A DNA stretch of 10,207 nucleotides from Cephalothrix spiralis (GCA_032353305.1 JAUCNG010415578.1:1-10207), one strand, 5' to 3'; shown: positions 1-8,356, counted from the stretch's first letter. Numbers and translations: made by a program. Notes: generated from the sequence alone by a model not told the origin.

Positions 1-443
1 ACCATGGCTAAATAGAGACGCACCACGTGGTACGAATGGGCCAATGACAATCCTTGAAATTAAATGACTATGAAATAGAACGATTTAGGGCATAGAATAC
101 TTTTTTATGTACTTATATAATTGAGTTTAATGTCAGAAACAATCGTTTTTATCTGAATGATGAGTATATTTTCTCCCAAATTATGGTTCCGCTAGTCTAA
201 TGTGTCTATTATTAGACTAACTTCCGCTAGAATTTTCAGATGCTAGTAAGTTATATATGCTCTGCAAGAAAGGAAGCTTCGCATAAAAAACTGATAATAG
301 GTTTCGCAGCTGACGTACATTAGCCAGCCCACCAGAACACAGTAGTTTGATTTTTATGGGAAGCCTCACTTTGGAAGGACTCATTACCATAAAACAGGCT
401 GTATTACATAGACGTTTAAACTTCAGCAAATATCGGGACACTG
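1..443. other. Non-coding flank
   Basis: No supported gene. A 74-codon frame on the - strand (217-441) has ordinary composition, but I recognise no family and see no matching splice partner. The only structure I find is the small hairpin at 187-230, described separately. Confidence 0.6.
187..230. repeat. 9-bp direct repeat flanking a short hairpin
   Basis: TTCCGCTAG occurs at 187-195 and again at 222-230. Between them lies a perfect 9-bp stem, TAGTCTAAT (193-201) with ATTAGACTA (211-219), and a 9-base loop. It looks like a target duplication around a tiny foldback remnant, but at this size chance is possible. Confidence 0.4.
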
Positions 444-451
444 TTTACAAG

Positions 452-947
452 AGGGTGTACATGGGGGGGGGGGGGGGTGGTGTCTGAAACCCGGACCCGG
501 AACCATTATTTTCGGGAAAACCGTAGGTCTAAAACCCGGACCCGGATGCATTATTTTGAAAAAAAACCGTGCCCGAACTTTATCGCAAAAAAAAGAAGTT
601 TAAAAACGATTGAATACGCACTAATTTCGTTCTAAGTACTGCTGAGCCAGGCTGAGCCTCTTATTAGGCTGGTACTAACACCAAGATGGATGCCAAATGC
701 ATATAATGACCTTTCTCATGTGATCCAGAAAGCTTCCGGAAGCCCAATACCAGTTTGAAACCTCTGCCCGCAGCCCGTGCCCACCTTGTTCCCGCGGCCC
801 ACGGAAAACCGTTGCCCGTACCAATAGAAATCAGTACACCCGGAGTCCATGATAACCGTGCCCGGTGGTCTAAAACTCGGACCCGGGATCAATATTTTCT
901 AAAAACCGTGCCCGGTGACGCTTCCCGGTATACCCCATGTACACCCT
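452..947. mobile_element. Non-autonomous hAT-like DNA transposon (496 bp)
   Basis: The ends are perfect 15-bp inverted repeats: AGGGTGTACATGGGG at 452-466 and its complement at 933-947. The flanks are 8-bp near-duplications, TTTACAAG (444-451) and CTTACAAG (948-955), with one mismatch. Known: 8-bp duplications and ends reading (C)AGGG are typical of hAT elements. The interior has no transposase. It holds GC-rich subterminal repeats in the same orientation at both sides, each beginning GTCT(g/a)AAAC and containing CGGACCCGG and ATTATTTT or AATATTTT before ACCGT (482-526, 527-570, 868-909). Such repeats could bind a transposase supplied in trans. The 78-codon frame inside is repeat-encoded and not a gene. 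A 15-G run follows the left end. Confidence 0.75.
463..477. repeat. G homopolymer (15 bases)
   Basis: Fifteen consecutive G overlap the inner part of the left TIR of the hAT-like element. The right TIR has only the four matching C, so the run has expanded since insertion. Its length is prone to sequencing error. Confidence 0.9.
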
Positions 948-1513
948 CTTACAAGAAGGCCCAGATGGGGGTTAAATGTGATTCGGGATAGACCCTATTT
1001 CGGTCCCTATTTAGGCAACATTTAGGTTACCTACGGACTGGTTCCCTGCCCTTTAGATATTCCCTTTAAAGAGTTGAAACTTCGTGATCTAATGCACATA
1101 ATGTATGAGTATCTACTGACAGAATCATCAATCGATATCTATAGTCTGATTGAAAACTTGGCGTATGAATTTTAAGATCGGTAATAGAGACAACCCCTAA
1201 TTTGCATAATTTTGTTTATTCCACGGGTGATTTTACGGTTTCATGAAAAAAGCCTAAAATCGCCAATGAAAGAACATGATTTGAAGACTTCTGGGAGTGA
1301 CACCCATGTGAGACATGTGATAAATTGATAACCAATGTTATTCTCACTACAGTCACATGAGTGAGAACAACTGAGAAGTGACTCAATGTAATAATACAAA
1401 ATTATAACACTATTAATTTTGACATTTTATATCTGTCGACCTTAACGCATATGATTAAATTATGCTTAACTTGCAAACATAGTATTTATAAATTCAAAAG
1501 ATATTGGTAATAC
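948..1513. other. Non-coding stretch
   Basis: No open frame with recognisable protein content and no RNA gene. An 8-bp stem TTCTCACT/AGTGAGAA (1341-1348 and 1360-1367) with an 11-base loop is the only local structure seen. The sequence is mostly AT-rich and without repeats. Confidence 0.5.
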
Positions 1514-1638
1514 TTCATGGGTCTAGAGACATGAAAAGGGTTACGCAACGAGTGTTTTCTATATTGCCCGAGTCGCAGACGAGGGCAATATTGAAAATAA
1601 CGAGTGTCAGTAACTTTTTATGGCTCGAGACCCATGAA
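1514..1638. mobile_element. Near-palindromic foldback element (MITE-like)
   Basis: The whole 125 bp is an imperfect palindrome with arms of about 60 bp. The ends are TTCATGGGTCT (1514-1524) and AGACCCATGAA (1628-1638). The centre pairs ATATTGCCCGAGTC with GACGAGGGCAATATT around a short loop, and ACGAGTGT pairs imperfectly with AACGAGTGT-side bases further out. Weaker similarity between arms continues outside (GATATTGGT on the left, ACCAACAGATATC on the right). No clear target duplication is seen. Single-stranded DNA or RNA from it would form a long hairpin. Confidence 0.65.
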
Positions 1639-1978
1639 TTGACCAACAGATATCAATGAATAAGTACGATACAGTAATATATTTTAGTTTAGATCTAGCT
1701 GTTATTTTTTATAACCTTTTGCATCGATTATCAATCAATAAAAAATCACCTTTTTGACCTGAATAATCTAAGTGGTTCAGAAAACAGGTTTATGAAATGT
1801 CGAGGGAGATCACAAATTTCATGGACGATGAGTTAAGACCATGTGATGATTCGGAATACCCTCTAGGATTTTAAAGCTTATTTTGAATTTTTTCATTATT
1901 AAATCCATTGTTTACATTCAAAAGTACAGTGCATGTTTCAATTTCTCTTATATATATAAACTTTTGCATAATATATTA
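1639..1978. other. Non-coding AT-rich stretch
   Basis: No supported gene, RNA or repeat. It ends in ATATTA (1973-1978), the target-site copy of the next element. Confidence 0.5.
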
Positions 1979-2207
1979 GAGGGGGGCGAAGGGGGGGTCC
2001 TTAGCAAAAAAACGTGATATCCCGCTTCCGTTCGCTCTAACGGGATTGTAATTTTCATAGCTTTATGGTTTTTAGCGATACAAAATCCGAAAATTGTTTT
2101 TTTTTCAAATCCCGTCTCCGTCTCCCGAACTAAAATTCTCAATATCCCGCATCCGTAAGCGACTTTAGGGCTTTTCCCGCTTCCGTTCTGACCCCTTCAC
2201 CCCCCTC
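1979..2207. mobile_element. Short TIR element (MITE, 229 bp) with CCCGCTTCCG repeats
   Basis: The left end GAGGGGGGCGAAGGGGGGG (1979-1997) pairs with the right end GACCCCTTCACCCCCCTC (2190-2207), allowing a small difference in G-run length. ATATTA flanks both sides (1973-1978 and 2208-2213), a perfect 6-bp duplication. The interior carries several copies of TCCCG followed by CTTCCGTTC, GTCTCCGTCTC, CATCCGTAAG or CTTCCGTTCTG, all in one orientation. No transposase is present. The superfamily is not certain. The 64-codon - strand frame over it is repeat sequence, not a gene. Confidence 0.7.
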
Positions 2208-2431
2208 ATATTAGCTGAAATCATTAAATTAAATAATTTTGAATCATAAATCAGTCATGATAGTTACGCTTCATGTGCATGGTTTGAAGTATCATTTTTA
2301 TCGATTTTATCTACATTTGTAAATCCTGAGCAATGAACATACAACCGATCACTAAATGCAAGTCATCGACCGTAGTATACGTTATAAACTTACCCAGATA
2401 ACAGATAAATGCATTGTGTGCGAAAATTCCA
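2208..2431 (+). promoter_or_regulatory. disp: Region upstream of first recognised exon
   Basis: A TATAAA (2383-2388) lies 44 bases before the ATG at 2432. If it were a TATA box the 5' UTR would be about 15-20 bases, which is short. The CAG triplets at 2394-2396 and 2402-2404 could instead be splice or trans-splice acceptors, though a pyrimidine tract is lacking. I cannot choose between these; promoter function is a guess. Confidence 0.2.
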
Positions 2432-2621
2432 ATGGAGGTTGACGAGGTTGGACTTTTAGGATTTTATGATGATGATGATGATGATGCTAATTTGTTGGAT
2501 GATGGACTTCTATTATTGGAAGAAGAGATTGAAGATGATGATCTGCTAGATTTAACTCAAGGCACTAAGCCTGCTGGAGCCATTTTTCGATTTATCGTGG
2601 GATATCCAAAACTAACATTTG
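2432..2621 (+). CDS. disp: Exon 1: acidic cytoplasmic N-terminus and start of TM1 of Dispatched-like protein
   Basis: This exon encodes residues 1-63 and the first base of codon 64. The ATG at 2432 is the first methionine in a frame that is open only from 2402, just after an in-frame TAA at 2399. G at +4 favours initiation, but C at -3 does not. Residues 13-18 are six aspartates written as six GAT codons (2468-2485). Another acidic and leucine-rich stretch follows to about residue 41 (LLLLEEEIEDDDLLDL). Residues 51-63 (IFRFIVGYPKLTF) resemble the segment preceding TM1 in Patched-family proteins, and the helix is completed by exon 2 (GAVLALQLSVLAITGILIG). The donor is G/GTAAAT at 2622. Support comes from the phase-1 fit to exon 2 and the continuity of TM1 across a 3.4 kb intron. 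A first exon further upstream cannot be excluded, because CAG acceptor-like triplets sit at 2394-2396 and 2402-2404, both with weak pyrimidine tracts. Confidence 0.75.
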
Positions 2622-3157
2622 GTAAATATATTTCTGAAAAACAAAAACAAAATCGATTTGAAAATAATATTAGGTGACAAATAACTCGTGAGATAATGAC
2701 TTTATATTTTGATTAGTCGTAGAGTCGCGTTCTAAATAATGTGCTAAAGTTTCATTTTATATCATTTTTTGTTTTAAATTATGTAAATTTGTGCAACTCG
2801 TGTCAAAAAACGGAATATCATAGAATAATTTAGTGTGAAACTTTGCCCATTATTTATAAACCCGTAGTTTGGAAAAATAAAAAAGCTTTCGGCTTTAAAT
2901 TTTAGTATCATATTAATATTGATGTTCTCTCTCAGTGGTGTAAATTGCAGCATCATTCTTGAAACACAGTTTAGAACAACACTTCCAGGTGACCTCTAGT
3001 ACTGAGTACCGAACAGCTGTAATTGAAAAAATTCATTTCGGGTTGGCTAACATTTTTCCCAATTTTAATTTTCCATCCTGACTGCCGCACCGAATTATAT
3101 GCGTTCTACAAATTCAAAACTCAGCACGACAAAGAGTTTTAAATCCAATTGAATTTG

Positions 3158-3236
3158 CCCCTGACTTTTCCCTGATTCCCTGTGATTCTCTGACTGTTGA
3201 GACCAAAACAAAACTCCCTCGATTTTTCCCTGAATC
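3158..3236. repeat. CCCTGA-rich repeat remnant
   Basis: The motif CCCTGA recurs in spaced copies (CCCCTGACTTTTCCCTGATT from 3158, then CCCTGTGATTC, CTCTGACTG and TTTTTCCCTGAATC to 3236). This looks like a fragment of a dispersed repeat with internal short repeats. No termini are evident, so the class is not assigned. Confidence 0.35.
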
Positions 3237-3261
3237 TTCAGACTTCAGTGGCCGGCTACAT

Positions 3262-3288
3262 AACCTGTATTTAGATAAATACAGGGTT
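3262..3288. repeat. Short hairpin with a 2-base loop
   Basis: CCTGTATTTA (3264-3273) pairs perfectly with TAAATACAGG (3276-3285), and flanking AA/GTT extends it with one bulged G. It is followed by a direct repeat GTTACGTGA (about 3287-3295 and 3299-3307). No function is evident. Confidence 0.5.
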
Positions 3289-3446
3289 ACGTGATCTGTT
3301 ACGTGACCTTATTTTGATCTAATATTTTAACAAGAGAATGTAATCATGATTAACTCATTCGCTGCCATATGAAAATTCGCAAATTCAATTTCAATAGCCA
3401 TAAATAAAAAATTTTGTACACGAAAATAATTTTTGTCTTTTTACAA

Positions 3447-3495
3447 TGACGTCATTCGGACTAACGTCATATTCTTAATCTATAATTTGACGTCA
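3447..3495. promoter_or_regulatory. Cluster of CRE-like TGACGTCA palindromes
   Basis: TGACGTCA, the full consensus for CREB/ATF bZIP factors, occurs at 3447-3454 and 3488-3495, with a partial TAACGTCA at 3462-3469 between them. Another copy lies in intron 2 at 8055-8062. They could be intronic enhancer sites or just the recurring core of a repeat; sequence alone cannot decide. Confidence 0.3.
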
Positions 3496-4460
3496 TTATG
3501 CTGAGCGCCCATTTAATACAATTCAATACAATAAAATTCAAAGTATGCGATGATTTTTCAAGCGAAAAAGAAGAAAAAACATTTCAATTTTATTAATTTT
3601 TGCTTTCCCATATATGTGTCGCTGAACCGAATTTTTTACTGACTCAAATATGGGTCATTGGCACACTCATTGAGTTTTAACGCTTCTTTTGACACCTTAA
3701 GGACTGTGTACTGAGTTAGCATGGAATTTTTTTTTTTATTGCATCTATTGATTTCTCTGGTTAAGAGGATGATTTTCGTGTAAAAATTTCGTGCCTACAT
3801 GTTGAAGAAGTACTTAAAAAAATTGTTTGTATTCATAAAGCAGCTGGTATGATTGAAATCGAGAAAAAAATGTCAATTTTAAGGCAACTTTAGTAAAAAA
3901 ATAAAGGTTGACGACCGTACTTCAATTGTTAAAAGTAAATTTCAATATGTATGCGAAACAGCATTTGTTTACATAACGTAGATAATATCTTATCTCAAGA
4001 CCACATAATTATAAGATCATGCAATTTAGTAAACAATCAAACCAAAAAATATAAACAATTGATTGAATGATCTAGTTTTTGGATGCCCTCAAAATTTTCT
4101 AAGAACTAAAAATTAATTGTTCATTGTTTAATTCAGAGTCGATAATTTATAAAAGTTTATACTCTAGTAAACAAGAGGTAGATATCTGTACTAATACAAC
4201 AGGATGCTAAAATCCGGGAATAAACCTGTAACCTACTTTAGCTCGGTAAAAAGTTTAACAACTACATTGGCGAATTTGTTGTCAAATTAAGTAAAGGAGG
4301 TTTACAAGAGTATAGGATAATGTTGATCAATGTTTATATATAGGATTCCATTTTTTATATGAAGAAAATATATAGAAGGAACATGCTAAGGAGTGAAACT
4401 ATCGATCCATAACGGTTATTGACAATATTTACTATAAAAGGGTTATTAAATAATTTAAAA

Positions 4461-4482
4461 GCCAATGCAAATTTGCACTGGC
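4461..4482. repeat. Palindrome containing an octamer motif
   Basis: GCCA-a-TGCAAATTTGCA-c-TGGC is a 22-base near-perfect palindrome with a perfect 12-bp core (4466-4477). It includes ATGCAAAT (4465-4472), the POU-factor octamer. A functional site is possible but unproven. Confidence 0.35.
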
Positions 4483-5478
4483 AAAGAATGGGCAATTCCT
4501 CTATCTAGACATGATGAATTATGTAGGATGATCAATATTATAAGTGACGGTAATATTTAATATGAACCATCAATACAATACAAAGTTTCAGTCTGATAGA
4601 CCACTATTCAAATGATGAACCTTTTGTAAAAGTTTTTATTGATATCTGTGGCTAGTCAAGACGTGGACATAATATACAATTCATAAATATTAAATATAAG
4701 TATTTGACCGAGCAGTGTGGTGTCTAGGGTCTTTTATACCCCTAAAATTTATTAAAAACGAAAACCCTAAGAGCACTATCGAAAACACAGACTGGAACGA
4801 ACATATTTCGATTTACAAAACAGTACTTGTACCGGTATACTAATTTAAAGGTAACCGTAGGCGTTGAGGCCAACCGTCTCATTAGGATAAATTATTGACA
4901 TGCATGATATTGATCTCTAGAAATATTAATACTGTCCTCTCCATCTTGTCAAGGACAGTTTCGATTTGTCCTAATCTCTACGTACCATTTTCAGAAAGGA
5001 GGCCGTAGTCGCCATTGTCATAATTTAAAAGATCCTCCACCTCCAGCATACTACATGAAGTTAATATGAAGACTGATCTTAAAACTATATGGTATATTTC
5101 AAGTATAACGGTTACATAGGAGCTAAATGCTCAACAGTCATGCAACACATGATATTAAGTTAAAGAGTTCTAAGCTGCCACTTGTAACTTCCAATAGGCA
5201 GCGTTCAAGAGTCATGTCACTTCAATAAATAGGTATTAAACAAGTGGGGCATGCATATCATCGTCAACAATATGTGATATCATGACACTTGGTATACTTT
5301 GACTGATGAGCCAGAATTAATTTAATTTAGAAATTAATTGTATCAATATTTAGAGATGGTGGTACAAAGTGCAGGGAAAAAACAGGCAAAATTGATTTGA
5401 GGTAACCACCACCCACCCCAAAAATGACATGGAAAATTTGGAAAAAGCCAAATATACATAAAAATCCCCGCCCAAAGT

Positions 5479-5552
5479 GCGATCCGTATAGCGCTCGAAA
5501 AAGTGTCCCCACCTGCGATGCCTAGCACCACTTTGAGCGATCCTAGCGCTAG
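5479..5552. repeat. Degenerate GCGATCC-TAGCGCT direct repeats
   Basis: GCGATCCgtaTAGCGCTCG (5479-5497) recurs as GCGATCCTAGCGCTAG (5537-5552), with a weaker copy GCGATGCCTAGC (5515-5526) between. Each full copy contains the palindrome AGCGCT. The block lies in a GC-richer island between C-rich tracts (about 5405-5420 and 5675-5690) and is probably an old mobile-element fragment. Confidence 0.35.
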
Positions 5553-5777
5553 TGCATTTTGAGAACATATTTCAGCAAATAATCTACGATTTTTTTTCAA
5601 AGACCGTGTGAATACATGGTAAAATAGACAAATAGAGCAAATTGATATTAGATTTGCCGATTTTCTTCAACTGGTCCACCCCCCCCCAAAATCATGCAGA
5701 AGGATCATCTAGACTCATTGAGACACCGAGTCATTTCATAGTTATACATATTTGATAAAGCAAAATAATGTAAAATA

Positions 5778-5864
5778 CACTGAAAAACTTTTCCGCGCAG
5801 TTTTCGCAAATTCTTGGCGCTCAAAAAGTATTTTTTGAAAAGTGCGCGGAAAGATTTTTCAGTG
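5778..5864. mobile_element. MITE with CACTGAAAAA ends and TA duplication (87 bp)
   Basis: The left arm CACTGAAAAACTTTTCCGCG (5778-5797) pairs with the right arm ending CGCGGAAAGATTTTTCAGTG (5845-5864). Over 24 bases counted from the flanking TA, 22 match. TA on both sides (5776-5777 and 5865-5866) fits a TA target duplication, as made by Tc1/mariner-like and some other elements. Only about 43 bases separate the arms and there is no coding capacity. It sits about 180 bp before the exon 2 acceptor. Confidence 0.75.
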
Positions 5865-6041
5865 TATTGGTGAACCTGAAATTCGCCACCCCTCTAGATT
5901 TATGAGCTCCGACCCGCGATATATGGGCTTCGATCAACTTTTCCAGCGAATTAACTTCATATGTTTGGTCAGGATGGATTGCAATTTTGAAGTCCAACTT
6001 CCGAGTTTCTGTAACATTGTATCATTTTTATGCTTTTTCAG

Positions 6042-7561
6042 GTGCTGTTCTCGCCTTGCAATTATCAGTTCTTGCCATCACAGGAATTTTAATCGGATGT
6101 GGTGTAAACGTCACAAATTTCAGTTTGGACTCATTTCCAATTCAAGACCAAGAAAGTTCAGACTACCTCCAATGGTTGGCATACGACAACCGAAACAATA
6201 ACAAATCACTAGATTTCCCAGTCGACTTTGACAAACTTCAGAAAGAACGAAAAAAGAGAAGCGCAAAAAATGAACTTTACGTCTCTAAACCGCAACACAT
6301 GGTCGTAACTATGCTCGAAAAAGAAAATGGTAATGTGCTTACAAAAGATATTCTAAAAGCTTATGAAAAGGTTCAGAAAGAATTTTATAACCTACCACAT
6401 TACCGAGAATATTGTGATCTAAAACTAGAAGCAAATGGAACTTATGTTTGTCGTGAACCAACAAGTCTGTTACGTTTTTTTAATGGATATTATAAACTTA
6501 ATAATAAGATTTTTGATGATCCTAATTTTGATAATGTAGATAATGTGATAAATGCTGCATATAAATCTGACAGGTTTAATGCGGAATTGGTGCAATATTT
6601 AGCTGCTGATGCAACATTCGTAAAGGGAAAGGTTTCCTCCTCAATTATGCGTTCTTATGTGATATCTTTTCGAATGCCAATTGACGGTTTTGACTCTGCG
6701 TCAGATAGAGAAGGCGAACAACTCCAGAAAATAATTGATTATTTAAAAAAAACAGTAATGCCCTTTGGAGATAAGGTAGTTACAGAAGGCATTAAAGGAG
6801 CGAGGTTTTTGTATTATAACACTGATATAGTCAAAATCGCAATTAAACATTACGTTATAACTGATGGTGCCTATGCTGGAGGAAGTTTGTTATTTATGTT
6901 TATATTTATTTTAATCCAAACTGGCTCAAATTGGATCACGTGGTGTTCACTTCTTATGATTGCTTGTGCTTTTGTGACTACAAACCTTATTTACGTTTTT
7001 ATCTTTGGATATCGTTATTTTGGAGTTTTACATATTTTATCATTATTTATAGTACTTGGAATTGGTGCTGACGATATTTTTGTATTTTTTGACAATTGGA
7101 AATCGTCCGAATATTTACAATTTCCAAGTTTGGCTCATAGATTGTCGTACTGTTACCGGAAAGCGGTCGCCGCCATGTTTTATACATCATTAACGACAGC
7201 ATTAGCATTTTTCATCAATTTATCATCGCCTCTTTTAATTTTGAATTCTTTTGGACTATTTATGGGAATACTTATTAGTGTAAACTACATATTTTGTATC
7301 CTATTTTTCCCGACAATTGTGATAACTTACGAAAAACTATGGAAATCCTGTTGTTCCTGCTGCCCGAAAGGAACAAGGGTCAAAGAAACTGCAACTGCAA
7401 GTGATACAAAAAAGAAAGGAATTATCATTAGATTCCTATCGGGCCCCTTTTACAGATTTATCACCAATAGGATTACAGCCATTGTGGTTATATTGTTGAT
7501 AATTGGAAAGGTGTCCGTGTTTTCTTATTATGCTTCAAAATTTAAACCAGTTAATGAACAG
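6042..7561 (+). CDS. disp: Exon 2: TM1, extracellular loop 1, sterol-sensing domain and TM7 of Dispatched-like protein
   Basis: This exon encodes residues 64-570. The acceptor is ATGCTTTTTCAG/GT at 6041 and the donor CAG/GTACGT at 7562. TM1 ends near residue 85. Loop 1 (about 86-335) carries sequons NVT, NFS, NKS and NGT (N86, N89, N117, N195) and a basic site RKKR/SA at 133-138. Residues about 336-490 form five hydrophobic helices, the sterol-sensing domain. TM4 holds LGIGADDIFVFFDNWK, with the acidic pair D407-D408 at 7070-7075. Known: RND permeases use a GxxxDD motif in TM4 for ion coupling, and GADD is typical of Dispatched. A cysteine-rich cytoplasmic linker (about 498-504, CCSCCPKG) precedes TM7 (about 531-556, ITAIVVILLIIGKVSVFSYY). 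An in-frame ATG at 5987 lies before the acceptor, in the intron, and is not taken as the start. Family assignment is firm; orthology to animal DISP1 rather than a divergent paralogue is less so. Confidence 0.93.
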
Positions 7562-8217
7562 GTACGTATAACAACTTTAATATAAACTAGCCAAGAAGTG
7601 GTCGAGGCCTAGGGTGGTTATTATATTGCGATTTTGAAAAATTAAGGTGCTTAATCGAATTATGGAGGCTCTTTGATGCGTTGCAATTTAGAATTTCATT
7701 CAAGAATGAGACCAATAAACAACAATTTATTTAGAAATATGTCAATAATCAACTTATTCTCACACATGTCGATTAATATCACAAAATAAGATCCTATCTG
7801 TCTAGTTTATTAATAATACTATTCGATTATGTTTCTTTTTCGACCTTTTGGATTATGAAAGCATGTTAGTTTGTTGATAATATAATCCTCATATTTTTCT
7901 TCCAATTTTCTCGATCTCTGTCTAGTTGTGACGAAGAACGATATTCTGTTTGTGACAAATCGTGTAATGGGAAACACATGTGACCCACATAATATCGAAG
8001 AGCAATTTGCTCATATTTGCCTTATCATAAAACTACGTACGCCATTAGATTTCTTGACGTCAAAAACTCCTATTTATATGCAAGTTTTTTTATCAAAATT
8101 CAGCAAATAGCGATACCGGTTTTTAGCGGCGTCTCAAAAAATGACCGTTATTTAGTTAAGGCAGTTCTACTATAGAGATAGAAAAAAATAGAAGTATTTT
8201 TGAATTCGGTGGGCCCG

Positions 8218-8356
8218 AAAACCATGGGGTGGATCAAGGTTTAATTATCCAGACCCAATTAATTTCTGAGTTATTAGCTATCTAAAATTCATAAATTTAT
8301 ACACGGCATGCGAATAATTGGGTTAGGAACATGAAACCTTGACCTACCCCATGTTT
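8218..8356. repeat. Inner inverted repeat of the composite element
   Basis: The left arm AACCATGGGGTGGATCAAGG... (8218-8263) pairs with the right arm (8313-8356), whose complement reads AAACATGGGGTAGGTCAAGG... and ends in the shared CCCAATTA(A/T)T. Identity is roughly 80% over about 44 bases. Weaker pairing continues outward (TATAGAGATAGAAAA near 8171 against TTTTCTATATA near 8397). It appears to be a separate foldback nested in the larger one. Confidence 0.65.

Larger units (their letters stand above)
2622..6041 (+). other. disp: Intron 1 of the Dispatched-like gene (3420 bp)
   Basis: The donor is GTAAATAT and the acceptor TGCTTTTTCAG. It interrupts the coding sequence inside TM1 in phase 1. 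It is AT-rich with no coding sequence I can support; frames on the - strand at 2774-2956 and 5327-5600 have no recognisable content. It contains a CCCTGA-rich repeat (3158-3236), small palindromes (3262-3288, 4461-4482), CRE-like palindromes (3447-3495), a GCGATCC repeat pair (5479-5552) and a MITE (5778-5864). The stretches 3500-4460 and 4483-5478 show nothing I can name. Confidence 0.75.

Noticed and set aside
217-441. 74-codon frame on the - strand
   Set aside because: Ordinary amino-acid composition but no recognisable family, no splice partner and no second supporting signal. It could be a chance frame or an exon of an unseen gene.
755-991. 78-codon frame on the + strand
   Set aside because: It is formed from the GC-rich subterminal repeats and right end of the hAT-like element and crosses its boundary.
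1948-2142. 64-codon frame on the - strand
   Set aside because: It overlaps the left end and interior repeats of the MITE at 1979-2207; the protein is repeat-derived.
2774-2956. 60-codon frame on the - strand in intron 1
   Set aside because: Low-complexity, AT-driven translation; no family recognised.
4080-4200. TTGTTTA...TAAACAA inverted repeat (about 4125-4175)
   Set aside because: Short and gapped in very AT-rich DNA; no flanking duplication; expected by chance.
5327-5600. Three overlapping frames on the - strand
   Set aside because: Mutually overlapping frames over a C-rich repeat-like block; none has a recognisable domain.
5987-6041. In-frame ATG at 5987 as the start of the Dispatched-like protein
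   Set aside because: It lies upstream of a good acceptor (ATGCTTTTTCAG at 6041) in sequence without family resemblance. The exon at 2432-2621 joins in phase and completes TM1.
5842-6201. 119-codon frame on the + strand
   Set aside because: It starts in the right arm of the MITE, crosses the exon 2 acceptor and reads exon 2 in the wrong frame.
7160-7176. GCCGCCATG Kozak-like sequence at about 7167
   Set aside because: Within the sterol-sensing domain reading frame (residues AVAAM); no sign of an internal start.
7926-8110. Possible extra exon after a pyrimidine-rich acceptor at 7925
   Set aside because: The open frame is not compatible with the phase-0 junctions on both sides, and the direct join of exons 2 and 3 restores the VQ-type strand expected after TM7.
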